Source of the DNA: Carbonactinospora thermoautotrophica
GTDB lineage: Bacteria > Actinomycetota > Actinomycetes > Streptomycetales > Carbonactinosporaceae
Assembly (NCBI RefSeq): GCF_001543895.1
Contig: NZ_JYIJ01000010.1
Span: 1 to 64,000 of the forward strand
DNA length: 64,000 bases
Direction of reading: 5' to 3'
Under the pieces are notes generated by a model that did no database searches, was not told the DNA's origin, and saw only the letters and a list, made by a program, of their open reading frames with translations. How positions within the stretch are numbered: the first letter of the stretch is position 1; each line of letters starts with the position of its first letter. The position numbers and the translations under genes are program-made. Below, in pieces: positions 16,350 to 25,223 of the stretch.

Positions 16350-18379
16350 CCCGTCACCTCCCCCAGCAGCTTCTGGATCTCGGCCTCCAACTGCTTGATC
16401 TCGGCGTCGATCTCCTCCAGGGGGCGCGGGGGCTTGTAGACGTAGAAGTGCCGGGTGAACGGGATCTCGTAGCCGATCTTGGTCTTGGAGTGGTCGACCC
16501 AGGCGTCGGGGACGTGGGGGAGGACCTCGCGCTTCAGGTACTCGTCGACGTCCTCGCCCAGCGGGACGTTCTCGTAGTCGCGCAGGTCCGGGTCGGGGAG
16601 CGGGTTGCCCTTCTTGTCGGTCTGGATCTCGCCCTCGGGGTCGGGGACGGAGACAGCGGCCATGATCGCCTTCTCCACCGGGGCGGACATCACCAACCGC
16701 TCGGTGGCCAGCGCGGCGAGCAGGTCCTTGACGAACTCGGCCTTGGTCCACCAGGTCCGGCCGACGAGCCGGCGCAGCGCCCGGCGGTAGGGCTCGCGCG
16801 GGTCCTCCGCCGCGATCAGCTCGCCCTGGTCGGCCGCGCCCTTCTTCCCAGCCTGCTTGGCCAGGGCGGTGAACGCCTTGCTCGCCTCGATCTCGGCGAG
16901 GGTGTCCTCGGTGACCTCGAACCGCAGCCGCAGCGGGCGCTCCACGGTGATCCGCTGGTAGCCGAAGGCGTGCCGGTCGAAGACCTTCACCTTGCCGTGC
17001 AGCGGGTGGGCGGGGTCCTCGGCCACCTTGAGCGCGTCCACGTACAGCTCGGTCAGCTCGCGGATCTGCTCCTCGGTGATCTGCTTGCGCTTCTCACCCA
17101 GCGACTTGCGCATCTTCGCCCAGTGGTCGCGGGCGTCGAGCAGGATCACCTTGCCCCGGTGGGCGGGGTCCTTGCGGTTGGTGAGGATCCAGAAGTAGGT
17201 GGAGATGCCGGTGTTGTAGAAGAGCTGGTCGGGCAGGGCGACGATCGCCTCCAGCCAGTCGTTCTCCAGGATCCAGCGGCGGATCTCCGACTCCCCCGAC
17301 CCGGCCCCGCCGGTGAACAGCGGCGAGCCGTTGAAGACGATGGCCAGCCGGGTGCCGCCGGCCTCCGGCCGCTTCATCTTCGAGATCATGTGCTGCAGGA
17401 ACAGCAGCGAGCCGTCATTGATCCGGGGCAGGCCGGCGCCGAACCGACCGGCGTGGCCGCGGGCCGCCTCGTCCTTGATGAACTGCTCGACCTTCTTCCA
17501 CTCCACCCCGAACGGCGGGTTGGCCAGCATGTAGTCGAAGGTCGCGTCCTTGTGGCCGTCCTGGCTGAAGGAGTTGCCGAACGCGATGTTGGCCGGGTCC
17601 TGCCCCTTGATCAGCATGTCCGAGCGGCAGATCGCGTACGACTCCGGGTTCAGCTCCTGCCCGTACACCTCCACGGTGGCGTGCGGGTTGTACCGGGTGA
17701 TCTGCTCCTGCGCCTCGGTGAGCATGCCGCCGGTGCCGCAGGCCGGGTCGTAGATCTTGCGGACGATGCCCGGGGTGGCGAGCGCGTCCCGGTCCGGCGC
17801 GAGCAGCAGGTTCACCATGAGCCTGATGACCTCGCGCGGGGTGAAATGCTCACCGGCGGTCTCGTTGGACAGCTCGGAGAAGCGCCGGATCAGCTCCTCG
17901 AAGACGTACCCCATCTGGTGGTTGGAGACGGCCTCAGGATGCAGGTCGATCTCGGCGAACTTGGCGACCACCTGGTAGAGCAGGCCGGCGTTGTCCAGCC
18001 GGGTGATCTGGTTGTCGAAGTCGTACTTCTCCAGCACCTCCACGGTGCCCGGGGAGAACCCGCCGATGTAGACCTGCAGGTTTCGTTTGACGTTGTCCTG
18101 ATCGGCGAGCAGCCCGCGGAAGGTGAACTTGCTGACGTTGTAGAACCGGTGGCCGGCGACCCGGCACAGGATCTTCTCGACGTTCTGCACGCCCTGGGCG
18201 CGCAGTTGCTCGTACCGGGCCAGCACGGCGTCCTTGGTCGGCTCCAGCACGCAGTCCAGCCGGCGCAGCACGGTGAACGGCAGGATCACCTTGCCGTACT
18301 CGGACTGCTTGTAGTCCCCCCGCAACAGGTCGGCCACCTGCCAGATGAAGCCGACCAGCTCCTGGTGCTTGTTGCTCAC
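16346..18379 (-). CDS. hsdM: Type I restriction-modification N6-adenine methyltransferase subunit
   Basis: 677 residues from GTG 18379, with AGGGGAGACAGGA as ribosome site; the larger open frame upstream is a shadow of the preceding gene. The N-terminal HsdM helical domain (QELVGFIWQVADLLRGDYKQ) precedes the catalytic domain with SAM motif I DPACGTGGM (211-219) and motif IV NPPF (287-290). The C-terminal region extends beyond the usual ~520 residues and includes a YQRITVERPLRLRFEVTED segment found in longer HsdM proteins. With HsdS it methylates adenine in the recognition site. It is 23 bp downstream of a second methylase gene and overlaps hsdS, giving a three-gene operon. Confidence 0.95.
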   Translation of the reverse strand: MSNKHQELVGFIWQVADLLRGDYKQSEYGKVILPFTVLRRLDCVLEPTKDAVLARYEQLRAQGVQNVEKILCRVAGHRFYNVSKFTFRGLLADQDNVKRNLQVYIGGFSPGTVEVLEKYDFDNQITRLDNAGLLYQVVAKFAEIDLHPEAVSNHQMGYVFEELIRRFSELSNETAGEHFTPREVIRLMVNLLLAPDRDALATPGIVRKIYDPACGTGGMLTEAQEQITRYNPHATVEVYGQELNPESYAICRSDMLIKGQDPANIAFGNSFSQDGHKDATFDYMLANPPFGVEWKKVEQFIKDEAARGHAGRFGAGLPRINDGSLLFLQHMISKMKRPEAGGTRLAIVFNGSPLFTGGAGSGESEIRRWILENDWLEAIVALPDQLFYNTGISTYFWILTNRKDPAHRGKVILLDARDHWAKMRKSLGEKRKQITEEQIRELTELYVDALKVAEDPAHPLHGKVKVFDRHAFGYQRITVERPLRLRFEVTEDTLAEIEASKAFTALAKQAGKKGAADQGELIAAEDPREPYRRALRRLVGRTWWTKAEFVKDLLAALATERLVMSAPVEKAIMAAVSVPDPEGEIQTDKKGNPLPDPDLRDYENVPLGEDVDEYLKREVLPHVPDAWVDHSKTKIGYEIPFTRHFYVYKPPRPLEEIDAEIKQLEAEIQKLLGEVTG

Positions 18380-18402
18380 CGGAGTCCTGTCTCCCCTCGC
18401 GA

Positions 18403-20463
18403 TCAGGTTTTCGTACGCCGCCCGGCGGGCGGCCGAGCCCACCCTCGTCGGCCGGACGATGAGTCCGGGGGCCGCAGCGTGCCGTCGGTCAGGCCGTCCG
18501 CGACGGCTGCCGCCACATCCTTGCCCAGCTCGGCGACACGCGTCAGGGCTTCCTCGAAGTCGGCCAGCCGCCGGAAGGCCTCCCCGTACCGCCGCTGCTC
18601 GGCCAGCGGCAGCCGGGGTACCCGGGCACGGCGCACGTCGACGCGCATCGACCCCGACAGCGTGGAAGTGTGCCGCGCGTTGGCCTGGCTGCGTAGGAAA
18701 CCCGCGAGGAACCACGGGTCCAGCGCGTCCGGGTCCGGCCGCAGCAGGTACAGGTGCGGGCCGAGCAGCGCGCCGCCCTCGGTGACCACCCGCGCCACCA
18801 GCTTGGGGGTCACCATCGGCACCACCACGTCGCCCGGGCGAGTCACCACCTCCGGCCACCCGTCCCGGTCGCGCGACGCATGGCCCGACGGCGGCCGGCC
18901 CAGCACCACGTCCTTGGCGGTGAGCAGCGGCGGCCCGCCCGTGTCGCCGGCCTCCGCGCGCACCGGGACTTGGCGCAGCTCCAGCACCCCAGCGCGGGCC
19001 AGCTCGGCGACCGTGCTGGTGGCGAACTCCTCCGCCCGCCCGGCCCGCACCTCGGGCACCAGGTCCGGCAGCCGGGCGAGCAGGGCGCGCAGCCGCTCCC
19101 GGGTGTCGGCGTACCGCTCGGCGGTGTCCGGGCTGGCCGGCACGGCTAGGTGCCGGGCGGGGGTGAGGTCGACCTCCTCGTCGAGCAGGTCGATCACCGG
19201 GACGCTGCGGCAGGTGGTCGGGTCGCCCGGTTCGGCCTCCGGGTCGGTCAGGAACGCCTCCCAGGCGGCCAGCACCCGCCGGCCGGCGTCGTCCCCGTAC
19301 CCGGTGGCGTCGACCATGAGCAGCCGCCCGGCCGGCCGGGTGCCGTCCGGGCGGTGCAGTACCCACACGTGCAGCGGGAGCGGGGTCGGCCCGAGGCTGG
19401 CCGGCAGCGCGACGACCGCCAGCAGCGCGCCCCGGCGCAGCAGCTCCGCCCGGATCCGCCGGCCCGCCCGGCGGGCCGCCACGCCGGGCGGCATGGTCAG
19501 CACCACCCGCCCGCCCGGCCGGGCGTGGGCGAGGGCGTGCTGCACCCAGGCCAGCTCCGACTCCGTCCGCGGCGGCAGGCCGTACTCCCAGCGCGGGTCG
19601 TAGGCCAGCTCCTCCTGCCCCCAGCCGCGCTCGTTGAACGGCGGGTTGCACACCACCGCATCCGCGGCGAGGTCCGGGAAGGCGTCGGCGCGCAGCGAGT
19701 CACCGACGCGTACCTCCACGTCCCCGGCGCGCAGGGCGAGCCGGACGGCGGCTAGCCGGGCGACGGCCGGATCCAGCTCCTGCCCGACCAGGCGGACCGG
19801 TCCGCCGGCCCGCTCCAGGGCGACGCGCAGCAGGGTGCCGGTTCCGCAGGCGGGGTCGAACACGGTGCCGGCGAGCGGGCTGGCGAGCCCGACCATCAGG
19901 TCGGCCACGGCCGGGGACGTGGGGAAGAACCGGCGGGAGTGGGTCTCGACGTACCGGTCGCGCAGGTACTCGAACGCCGCGACCGTGCCCCGCTCGGCGG
20001 CCAGCTCGGCGAGCGCGCGTACCAGCGGCACGTGCGCAGGGTCGAGCCGGGCCGGGGTCGTACCCGGCAGGTCGGCGGTGGCGGTCGCCACGGCCTCAGG
20101 CAGCCGGGCGGCGACGGCGGCGTCGTCCAGGGCGGCCAGGGCCGGCCAGGCCAGGTCGGGGGCGCCGCGTTCCAGGTAGAGCAGGAAGGCCCCGGCGAGC
20201 CCGATGACGTCGCCGAGACGCAGGTCGTCGGCGGCGGCTCGGAGCTGCTGCCAGACCCGCTCCTCGGCGGGCACCGCGCGGAGCTTGCCCTGGGCGCGCA
20301 GCCACGCCTCGACCTCGGCCAGGTCGAAGACCGGGCTGGTCGCCGTGCCGCCCACCGGCTGGGGGAAGTCGGCGTGGCGCCGCCGCCAGTTGCTGACCGC
20401 GGCCCGGCCGACCCCGGCGAGCCGGGCGATCTCGGCCGCGGTGACCGTCGCGCTGGTGGGCAC
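18403..20463 (-). CDS. HTH-methylase-specificity fusion: N-6 adenine DNA methylase with N-terminal DNA-binding and C-terminal TRD-like domains
   Basis: 686 residues from GTG 20463, ribosome site GGAGGGGG upstream. Domain order: helix-turn-helix (~7-30, AAEIARLAGVGRAAVSNWRR); helical HsdM-like segment; methylase with DPACGTG (203-209) and NPPF (273-276). The C-terminal ~200 residues resemble a half HsdS (VVLGRPPSGHASRD, GDVVVPMVTPKLVARVV, then RVPRLPLAEQRRYGEAFRRLADFEEAL). Such self-contained methylases could modify DNA without a separate S subunit, or act as a regulator. It is the first gene of the operon with hsdM and hsdS, so one locus carries two adenine methylases. Family assignment is firm; its role beside a complete type I system is open. 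Confidence 0.85.
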   Translation of the reverse strand: MPTSATVTAAEIARLAGVGRAAVSNWRRRHADFPQPVGGTATSPVFDLAEVEAWLRAQGKLRAVPAEERVWQQLRAAADDLRLGDVIGLAGAFLLYLERGAPDLAWPALAALDDAAVAARLPEAVATATADLPGTTPARLDPAHVPLVRALAELAAERGTVAAFEYLRDRYVETHSRRFFPTSPAVADLMVGLASPLAGTVFDPACGTGTLLRVALERAGGPVRLVGQELDPAVARLAAVRLALRAGDVEVRVGDSLRADAFPDLAADAVVCNPPFNERGWGQEELAYDPRWEYGLPPRTESELAWVQHALAHARPGGRVVLTMPPGVAARRAGRRIRAELLRRGALLAVVALPASLGPTPLPLHVWVLHRPDGTRPAGRLLMVDATGYGDDAGRRVLAAWEAFLTDPEAEPGDPTTCRSVPVIDLLDEEVDLTPARHLAVPASPDTAERYADTRERLRALLARLPDLVPEVRAGRAEEFATSTVAELARAGVLELRQVPVRAEAGDTGGPPLLTAKDVVLGRPPSGHASRDRDGWPEVVTRPGDVVVPMVTPKLVARVVTEGGALLGPHLYLLRPDPDALDPWFLAGFLRSQANARHTSTLSGSMRVDVRRARVPRLPLAEQRRYGEAFRRLADFEEALTRVAELGKDVAAAVADGLTDGTLRPPDSSSGRRGWARPPAGRRTKT

Positions 20464-20651
20464 GCCGCACCCCCTCCATGGCTCAGCTTCCTGGGCGGTG
20501 CCCAGCATACCCGCCGTCGACCTTGGTTGACACCGACCTACGGGAACTTCTGGTGTACGAAGCATCCGCAAGATTTGTGGTTGACAGAGTTCACAGCGAT
20601 CGACTTCACTAGATCGCGGCACGGGCGTCCGGCCTAGTGAGAGGAATCCGC

Positions 20652-21194
20652 ATGAAGCACCGCCGTACCGTCGCCGTCCTGGCGATCACCGTCGCCGCTC
20701 TCGCCGGCTGCGCCGGGCCCACCAACGGGACCGACTGGGGCGGCAACAGCGTCAAGAACGCCGAGGCCCCTGCGTCCGGCGCCGCGACGCCGAGCCCGAC
20801 CAAGGACGCCCCGAAGGTCTTCGACATGGGCTACACGGCCACCATCACCCAGGGCAGCGAGGAGACCCTGAAGATCACCGTGTCGAACCCCAGGAACCTC
20901 AAGTCCGACCCGTACTACAAGCCCGAGAAGGGCCGCTTCCTCGCCGTCACGGTCGAGTTCACCGCCCTCGCCCCGGTGGACGTGAACCCGTTCGACTTCG
21001 TGGCCGTCGGCGCGGACGGCACCCGCTACGAGCCGACCGTCGGGCCGGAATCGGCTGGCCAGGAGTTGCACGCCGCCACGCTCAACCAGGGGGAGAAGCT
21101 CAAGGGCGTGGTCGTGTTCGACGTGCCAAAGGAGGGGGTCACCGGCATCGCCTACGCCCCGCTCAGCCAGGTCCTCGGCACCTGGCGACTCTGA
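20652..21194 (+). CDS. Lipoprotein with DUF4352-like immunoglobulin-type domain
   Basis: 180 residues from ATG 20652 (GAGAGGA upstream). A lipoprotein signal peptide ends at the lipobox LAGC (Cys near residue 20), followed by a Ser/Thr/Pro linker. The domain then reads GRFLAVTVEFTALAPVDVNPFDFVAVGADGTRY and KLKGVVVFDVPKEG, the pattern of DUF4352/telomeric-repeat-like beta sandwiches seen in many Gram-positive lipoproteins. It should be anchored to the outer face of the membrane. It diverges from the methylase operon; a TTGACA hexamer at 20581-20586 may be part of its promoter, though no clear -10 box follows. Function unknown. Confidence 0.82.
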   Translation: MKHRRTVAVLAITVAALAGCAGPTNGTDWGGNSVKNAEAPASGAATPSPTKDAPKVFDMGYTATITQGSEETLKITVSNPRNLKSDPYYKPEKGRFLAVTVEFTALAPVDVNPFDFVAVGADGTRYEPTVGPESAGQELHAATLNQGEKLKGVVVFDVPKEGVTGIAYAPLSQVLGTWRL

Positions 21195-21199
21195 AAGCA

Positions 21200-21315
21200 G
21201 CCGGCGGCGGGCCCAGCAAGGGGGGCTGGGCCCAGCAAGGGGGGATCGGCCCGGAGGGGGGATGGGCCTTGAAGGGGGGATTGGGCCTCGAAGGGGGGAT
21301 GGGCCCGCCGCCGGC
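21200..21315. repeat. G-run repeat array enclosed by a 15-bp inverted repeat
   Basis: Five imperfect units of 17-19 bp (21213-21304), each with a run of six G and a following GGGC or CGGC, lie between perfect inverted arms GCCGGCGGCGGGCCC (21200-21214) and GGGCCCGCCGCCGGC (21301-21315). It fills the gap between the lipoprotein and the TIGR04141-like gene. The array could fold as a G-quadruplex or a stem with a G-rich loop; terminator, attenuator or recombination site are all possible. Confidence 0.8.
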
Positions 21316-21372
21316 CAACACGCTCCGCATGGCCTCCGCACACGCCTCGCCGCCAGTCGGAAAGGACCCGCC

Positions 21373-23030
21373 ATGTCCGCGAGGAAGCGGAAGAACCCGA
21401 CCACCCGCAAGAGCACGTTGTACCGGCTGCGCCTGCCCAAGGCATCGCCAGAAGGCCTGCGCGCCATCGTGGTCAAGCGCTACCTGGAGCAGTACAGCTT
21501 CGCCGAGGAAGAGGTCACCGTCGCCGGAGCGCCCGGACTGCTGGTCCACGGCGTGATCGAACGCGACACCCCCGCCGACTGGTGCGAGGCCGTGGGCCGG
21601 CTGACCGGCAAGCAGGTCGCCGTGGGTACCGGACGGCCGCGGCCGTGCTGCTCCTCACTGTCGATGACGAGACGTACGCCCTCACCTACGGCATGGGCCA
21701 CCTGCTGATCGATCGAGGTTTCATCGAGCCCGGGTTCGGTCTCGCCTTTGCGGTCCGCGTTGTTGATCCAGGCAAGGTGCGGCAGGCGACCCACAGGCTG
21801 ATTGACACATCTGGCCGCATCAACCGCAGCTCAGTGCCGAGCGGACAGCACATCCGCGCCTTCGGCATCGAGGAGTACGGCGAGATTATCGGCCGCTTGA
21901 CCGGTGAATTGCGCGGCGTGAGCCTGACCTTCACCCGGAGAAGGGACCGCGCTGCCAGCATCGCGGGCGCGGACGCCCTCAAGATCCATCTTGGGACGAG
22001 CACGGAAGACCTGCTCACCGACCTGCGCGAGATCTCCCGCATCTGCGCGCAAGGAAGTCCGGTACCAGGACTGGAATTCATCACCCAGACGCGGGCGCTG
22101 AAGGCGGGCGAAGAGCCGGAAGGTGAACTCAACCAGAAGTTGGCGGAGATGCTCGGCGCGCCGGAGCCGCCGGACACCCTCGCGCTCGCCATCCCCGACG
22201 CCTGCCTGGCGCAGGAGGAAACAGCGCACTCGTACCGAGTGAGGATCGGCTCGGGCAGGTACCAGGTGATCGATGACCTGACCCTGGCGGACATCGTGGG
22301 ACCGCTGCGGAACCTGCCGCAGGAAGAGCGCCTGGAGGCCCTGCGCGAGGGATACGTCCAGATGTGCTCCGATGCCGAAGGAAAAGAGGAGGCAAGCCAA
22401 CGGATCAAGGCGCGTAACTGGATCACCGCTGAGATCCCCCTCGGCGCCGGCCGCTACGTGTACCACCAGGGGCGCTGGTACGTGGTGGGCGAAGGCCACC
22501 TGGATGCCTTGCGCGAGCGCGTGCGGGAGATCCTCGAACGGGGTTCTTCCCTGGAGTTGCCGCCCTGGCCAAGGGAGTACAAAGAAGATCAGTACAACCG
22601 GTACGCCGCCGACCAGCTTGGCCTGGTGTGCATGGACAAGAAGTCCCTGCACACCAAACAGCATCCACATGGCATCGAAGCCTGCGACCTGCTCGGCCCG
22701 GGGAACGAGCTGATCCACGTCAAGCGAGCTAAGGAGGGCAGCACCCCGCTCAGCCACCTCTTCGCCCAAGGGATAATTGCGGTGGACGCGCTGCTCAACG
22801 AGCCGGACGCCCGGGAGAAGTTCGTCCAGCAGGTCCGCGAGCAGAACCCGGACTGGCCGATTGACGAGACCTTCCGCCCGCGTAAGGTCGTCTACGCCAT
22901 CATGCTGAAGTCCGGTGAGGCGATCACCGTGAAGAGCCTCTTCACCTTCGCCCAGGTCATGCTCTACCGCGCGGTCACCACGCTCCAGCGCCTCAACGTC
23001 GAGGTCGAAGTCGTCGGCATTCCTCGGTGA
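21373..23030 (+). pseudogene. TIGR04141/DUF6119-type sporadically distributed protein, with one frameshift
   Basis: Starts at ATG 21373 (MSARKRKNPTTRKSTLYRLRLP; AAAGGA upstream). The first frame is good to about 21625 (LTGKQVAVGT), then reads missense and stops at 21708. The next frame picks up at once with TAAAVLLLTVDDETYALTYGMGH and continues to the stop at 23030 (KSLFTFAQVMLYRAVTTLQRL). One missing base near 21626-21630 explains it. The restored protein would be ~550 residues, the usual size of the TIGR04141 family, often found in defence-rich regions but with no established activity. The C-terminal half has a nuclease-like feel (HGIEACDLL, ELIHVKRAKEG), reminiscent of a D-(x)n-(E/H)xK site. 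Real decay or a sequencing error are both possible. Confidence 0.75.
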
Positions 23031-23193
23031 ACGACCCGCGCACTCGAACCGGCGCGGCGACGCCAATCCCCCTCGGCATATGCCGACCCGCAAAGCGCGG
23101 CACAACCAGGAACACAGTCAGGAAACCACGACGGGATCCGCGCGTTCCCGGTTTCCGGCGGATCGTGGCGTGACCGGCAGCGGCCCGAATCGG

Positions 23194-23766
23194 CTAGGGG
23201 GTCGGACATTCCCGGTTCCAGCGGCGCAGCACCGGGGTCTCGCGCTCGTGGCCCAGGACGCAGACGGCGGCGGGCTCCAACTCCAGGTGGCGGGCGGTGG
23301 CGGCGGGCAGGCCGCACCACCGTGCCCCGAGGACGCGCAGCATGTGGCCGTGGCCGAACAGCGCGACATCGCCGCCTGCCTGCCGGGCGAGCGCCAGCAC
23401 CCGGTCGGCGCGTCGCCCGACCTCCTCGAGGGTCTCCCCGGCGGGCAGCGGATGCGTCCACACCGTCCAGCCGGGGACCTCGTTTCGGATGTCGCGTGTG
23501 GTGCGCCCCTCGTACTCCCCGTAGTCGATTTCGCGTAGGTCGTCGCACACCCGGGCGTGGTCGCCGTAGCCGGCCAGCGCGCAGGTGTCCGCGGCGCGCC
23601 GCAGCGGGCTGGTCATGACGAGCGCGAAGTCACGGTCGCCCAGCAGGCGCCCGAGCAGGCGTGCCTGGCGACGCCCCTGCTCGGTGAGCGGGATGTCGGT
23701 GCGGCCGGTGTGCTGGCCGCTGCGGGTCCACTCCGTCTCGCCGTGGCGGACCAGGACGATCTCCAT
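23194..23766 (-). CDS. Histidine phosphatase (phosphoglycerate mutase-like)
   Basis: 190 residues from ATG 23766. The catalytic VRHGETEW lies at residues 6-13, with SPLRRAADTC (second Arg), REIDYGEYEG and the second His in ALFGHGHMLR. These complete the active site of the histidine phosphatase superfamily, which forms a phospho-histidine intermediate. Length fits the small cytosolic branch (GpmB/CobC type), which acts on varied small phosphates; the substrate cannot be told. It is monocistronic, convergent with the TIGR04141-like gene, and followed upstream by a 428-bp gap. Confidence 0.88.
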   Translation of the reverse strand: MEIVLVRHGETEWTRSGQHTGRTDIPLTEQGRRQARLLGRLLGDRDFALVMTSPLRRAADTCALAGYGDHARVCDDLREIDYGEYEGRTTRDIRNEVPGWTVWTHPLPAGETLEEVGRRADRVLALARQAGGDVALFGHGHMLRVLGARWCGLPAATARHLELEPAAVCVLGHERETPVLRRWNRECPTP

Positions 23767-24194
23767 GCGGGCGTTCTCCGTCCTCGGTCGGGCCGTCGCG
23801 ACCCGGCGCCGGCTGGCGCGGGCCGCCTCCGCGGACGTCTACCCGGCGCTGCTCCGACGATGCCCGCCTGTCCCGGCGCCGCTCGGCGCCCGGAGGCGGC
23901 GGGTGAGCGCCGGCTGACCGGGCACCGCAAGACCCGGCCGGCGCACTCGGACGGCCCGCGGAAACGAGCCAGCGAACAGTCGAAAATCCCCGTCGCCCGC
24001 CGCCGGATCCGCCACGGCCTTTTCGGATCGGGCCGATTCGATCGGCGCGTCCCAATATCAGCGCTCAAATGACTTTCTCACCCGCTGTTTCCGCTCTTCT
24101 ATTCCGAGTACTCTGAATATTCGGAAAGTTCCGACCGGCAGCCGCCTGACGGGTCCTGGCGCCCTGAACCAGCCAGTGAGGAAGGCGGGCAGGG
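23767..24194. other. Intergenic region upstream of the sugar ABC operon
   Basis: No convincing gene. The stretch 24060-24130 is much richer in AT than its surroundings and contains the inverted repeat described at 24102-24126, so the promoter of the transporter operon probably lies there. Confidence 0.5.
24102..24126. promoter_or_regulatory. Operator-like inverted repeat before the sugar ABC operon
   Basis: TTCCGA (24102-24107) and TCGGAA (24121-24126) form an inverted repeat about 70 bp upstream of ATG 24195, in an AT-rich patch. The spacing suits a dimeric repressor such as a ROK, LacI or GntR protein. No regulator gene is adjacent, so the cognate factor is unknown. Confidence 0.4.
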
Positions 24195-25223
24195 ATGAGG
24201 CGAGTGAAGCTCGCACCCTCGCTGGCCGCGGTGATCGCGCTGCTCGCGCTCGTCGTCGGGGTGGTCGCCGGCCGCGCGACCGCCCAATCCGCGGGCGGGT
24301 CGGGAGGCGGCAGCGGCGGTGCGGCCGCCGGCAAGCGCGTCGACGTCATCATCAAGGCCAGCGACTCCTCGTTCTGGCAGACGATGCTGGCCGGCGCGAG
24401 CAAGGCGGCGGGCGACTACGGGCTGCAGGTGTCGCTGTTCGGCCCGACCTCCGAGACCGACGTCAACCAGCAGGTGCAGCTCGTGGAGAACTCCATCTCC
24501 CGGGGCGTCGACGCCATCGTGCTGGCCCCGAACTCCTCCACCGCGCTGAACAACGTGATCGAACGGGCCCGCAAGGCCGGAATCAAGGTCATCATCGCTG
24601 ACACGCAGGTCACGACCGAAAGCGACGGGTTCATCGGCACCGACAACACCAAGGCCGCCGAGCAGGCCGGCCGGCGGCTGTGCGAGCTGACAAAAGCGGC
24701 CGGGAAGGATTCCGGCGACGTGCTGATCGAGTCCTCGGTCGCCGGTGTGCAGGTGCTGGAAAACCGCGAGGAGGGCTTCCGCAGCGGGCTGGGCAGTTGC
24801 CCGAACCTGAAAGTGGTCGGTCCCCGGTACAACAACAACGACATCAACACCGCGGCCAGCCAGGTCAACGACGCGCTGACCGCCAACCCCCGCATCGTGG
24901 GCGTGTTCGCGGCGAACAACACCTCCGGTGACGGCACCGCCCGGGCGATCAAGGACAACAACGCCGCCGGCCGGATCCCGGTGGTGTCGTTCGACACCGA
25001 CCCGCAGCAGGTCGCCGCGCTGCGTGACGGCACGCTGGACACCCTCGTCGTGCAGAACCCGTACTTCTTCGGTTACCAGGGGGTGGTCGAGGCCGGTATG
25101 GCCGTCGTCGGCACCGCCCCGCCGCGTAACCTCGACCCGGGGGCGGTGCTCGCGGAGAAGTCCAACATGGACACCCCGGAGGTCCAGGCGCTGCTGACCC
25201 CGCCCACGGCGAAGGCTCCGTGA
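24195..25223 (+). CDS. Sugar ABC transporter substrate-binding protein (ribose/galactose class)
   Basis: 342 residues from ATG 24195. An N-terminal uncleaved or signal-anchor helix (LAAVIALLALVVGVVAG) precedes a Gly-rich linker. There is no lipobox Cys, which is unusual for an actinobacterial binding protein. The periplasmic-binding type I fold is shown by VDVIIKASDSSFWQTMLAGASKAA, GVDAIVLAPNSSTAL, ADTQVTTESDGFIGTDN and PVVSFDTDPQQVAAL. Such proteins bind pentoses, hexoses or polyols. First gene of a three-gene operon with an ATPase (overlapping by one base) and a permease. Substrate not predictable. Confidence 0.9.
   Translation: MRRVKLAPSLAAVIALLALVVGVVAGRATAQSAGGSGGGSGGAAAGKRVDVIIKASDSSFWQTMLAGASKAAGDYGLQVSLFGPTSETDVNQQVQLVENSISRGVDAIVLAPNSSTALNNVIERARKAGIKVIIADTQVTTESDGFIGTDNTKAAEQAGRRLCELTKAAGKDSGDVLIESSVAGVQVLENREEGFRSGLGSCPNLKVVGPRYNNNDINTAASQVNDALTANPRIVGVFAANNTSGDGTARAIKDNNAAGRIPVVSFDTDPQQVAALRDGTLDTLVVQNPYFFGYQGVVEAGMAVVGTAPPRNLDPGAVLAEKSNMDTPEVQALLTPPTAKAP

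Noticed and set aside
16350-16751. Extension of hsdS upstream to 16751
   Set aside because: The upstream part is the wrong frame of hsdM; GTG 16349 overlaps the hsdM stop and begins conserved HsdS sequence.
16448-19603. 1051-residue plus-strand open frame
   Set aside because: Antisense to hsdM and the HTH-methylase gene; high GC leaves such frames open.
18380-19651. Extension of hsdM upstream to 19651
   Set aside because: It is the wrong frame of the HTH-methylase gene; HsdM homology begins at GTG 18379 after a clear ribosome site.
20581-20620. Promoter with TTGACA before the lipoprotein gene
   Set aside because: The -35 hexamer is perfect but no acceptable -10 is found at 16-18 bp, so it is only mentioned in the gene entry.
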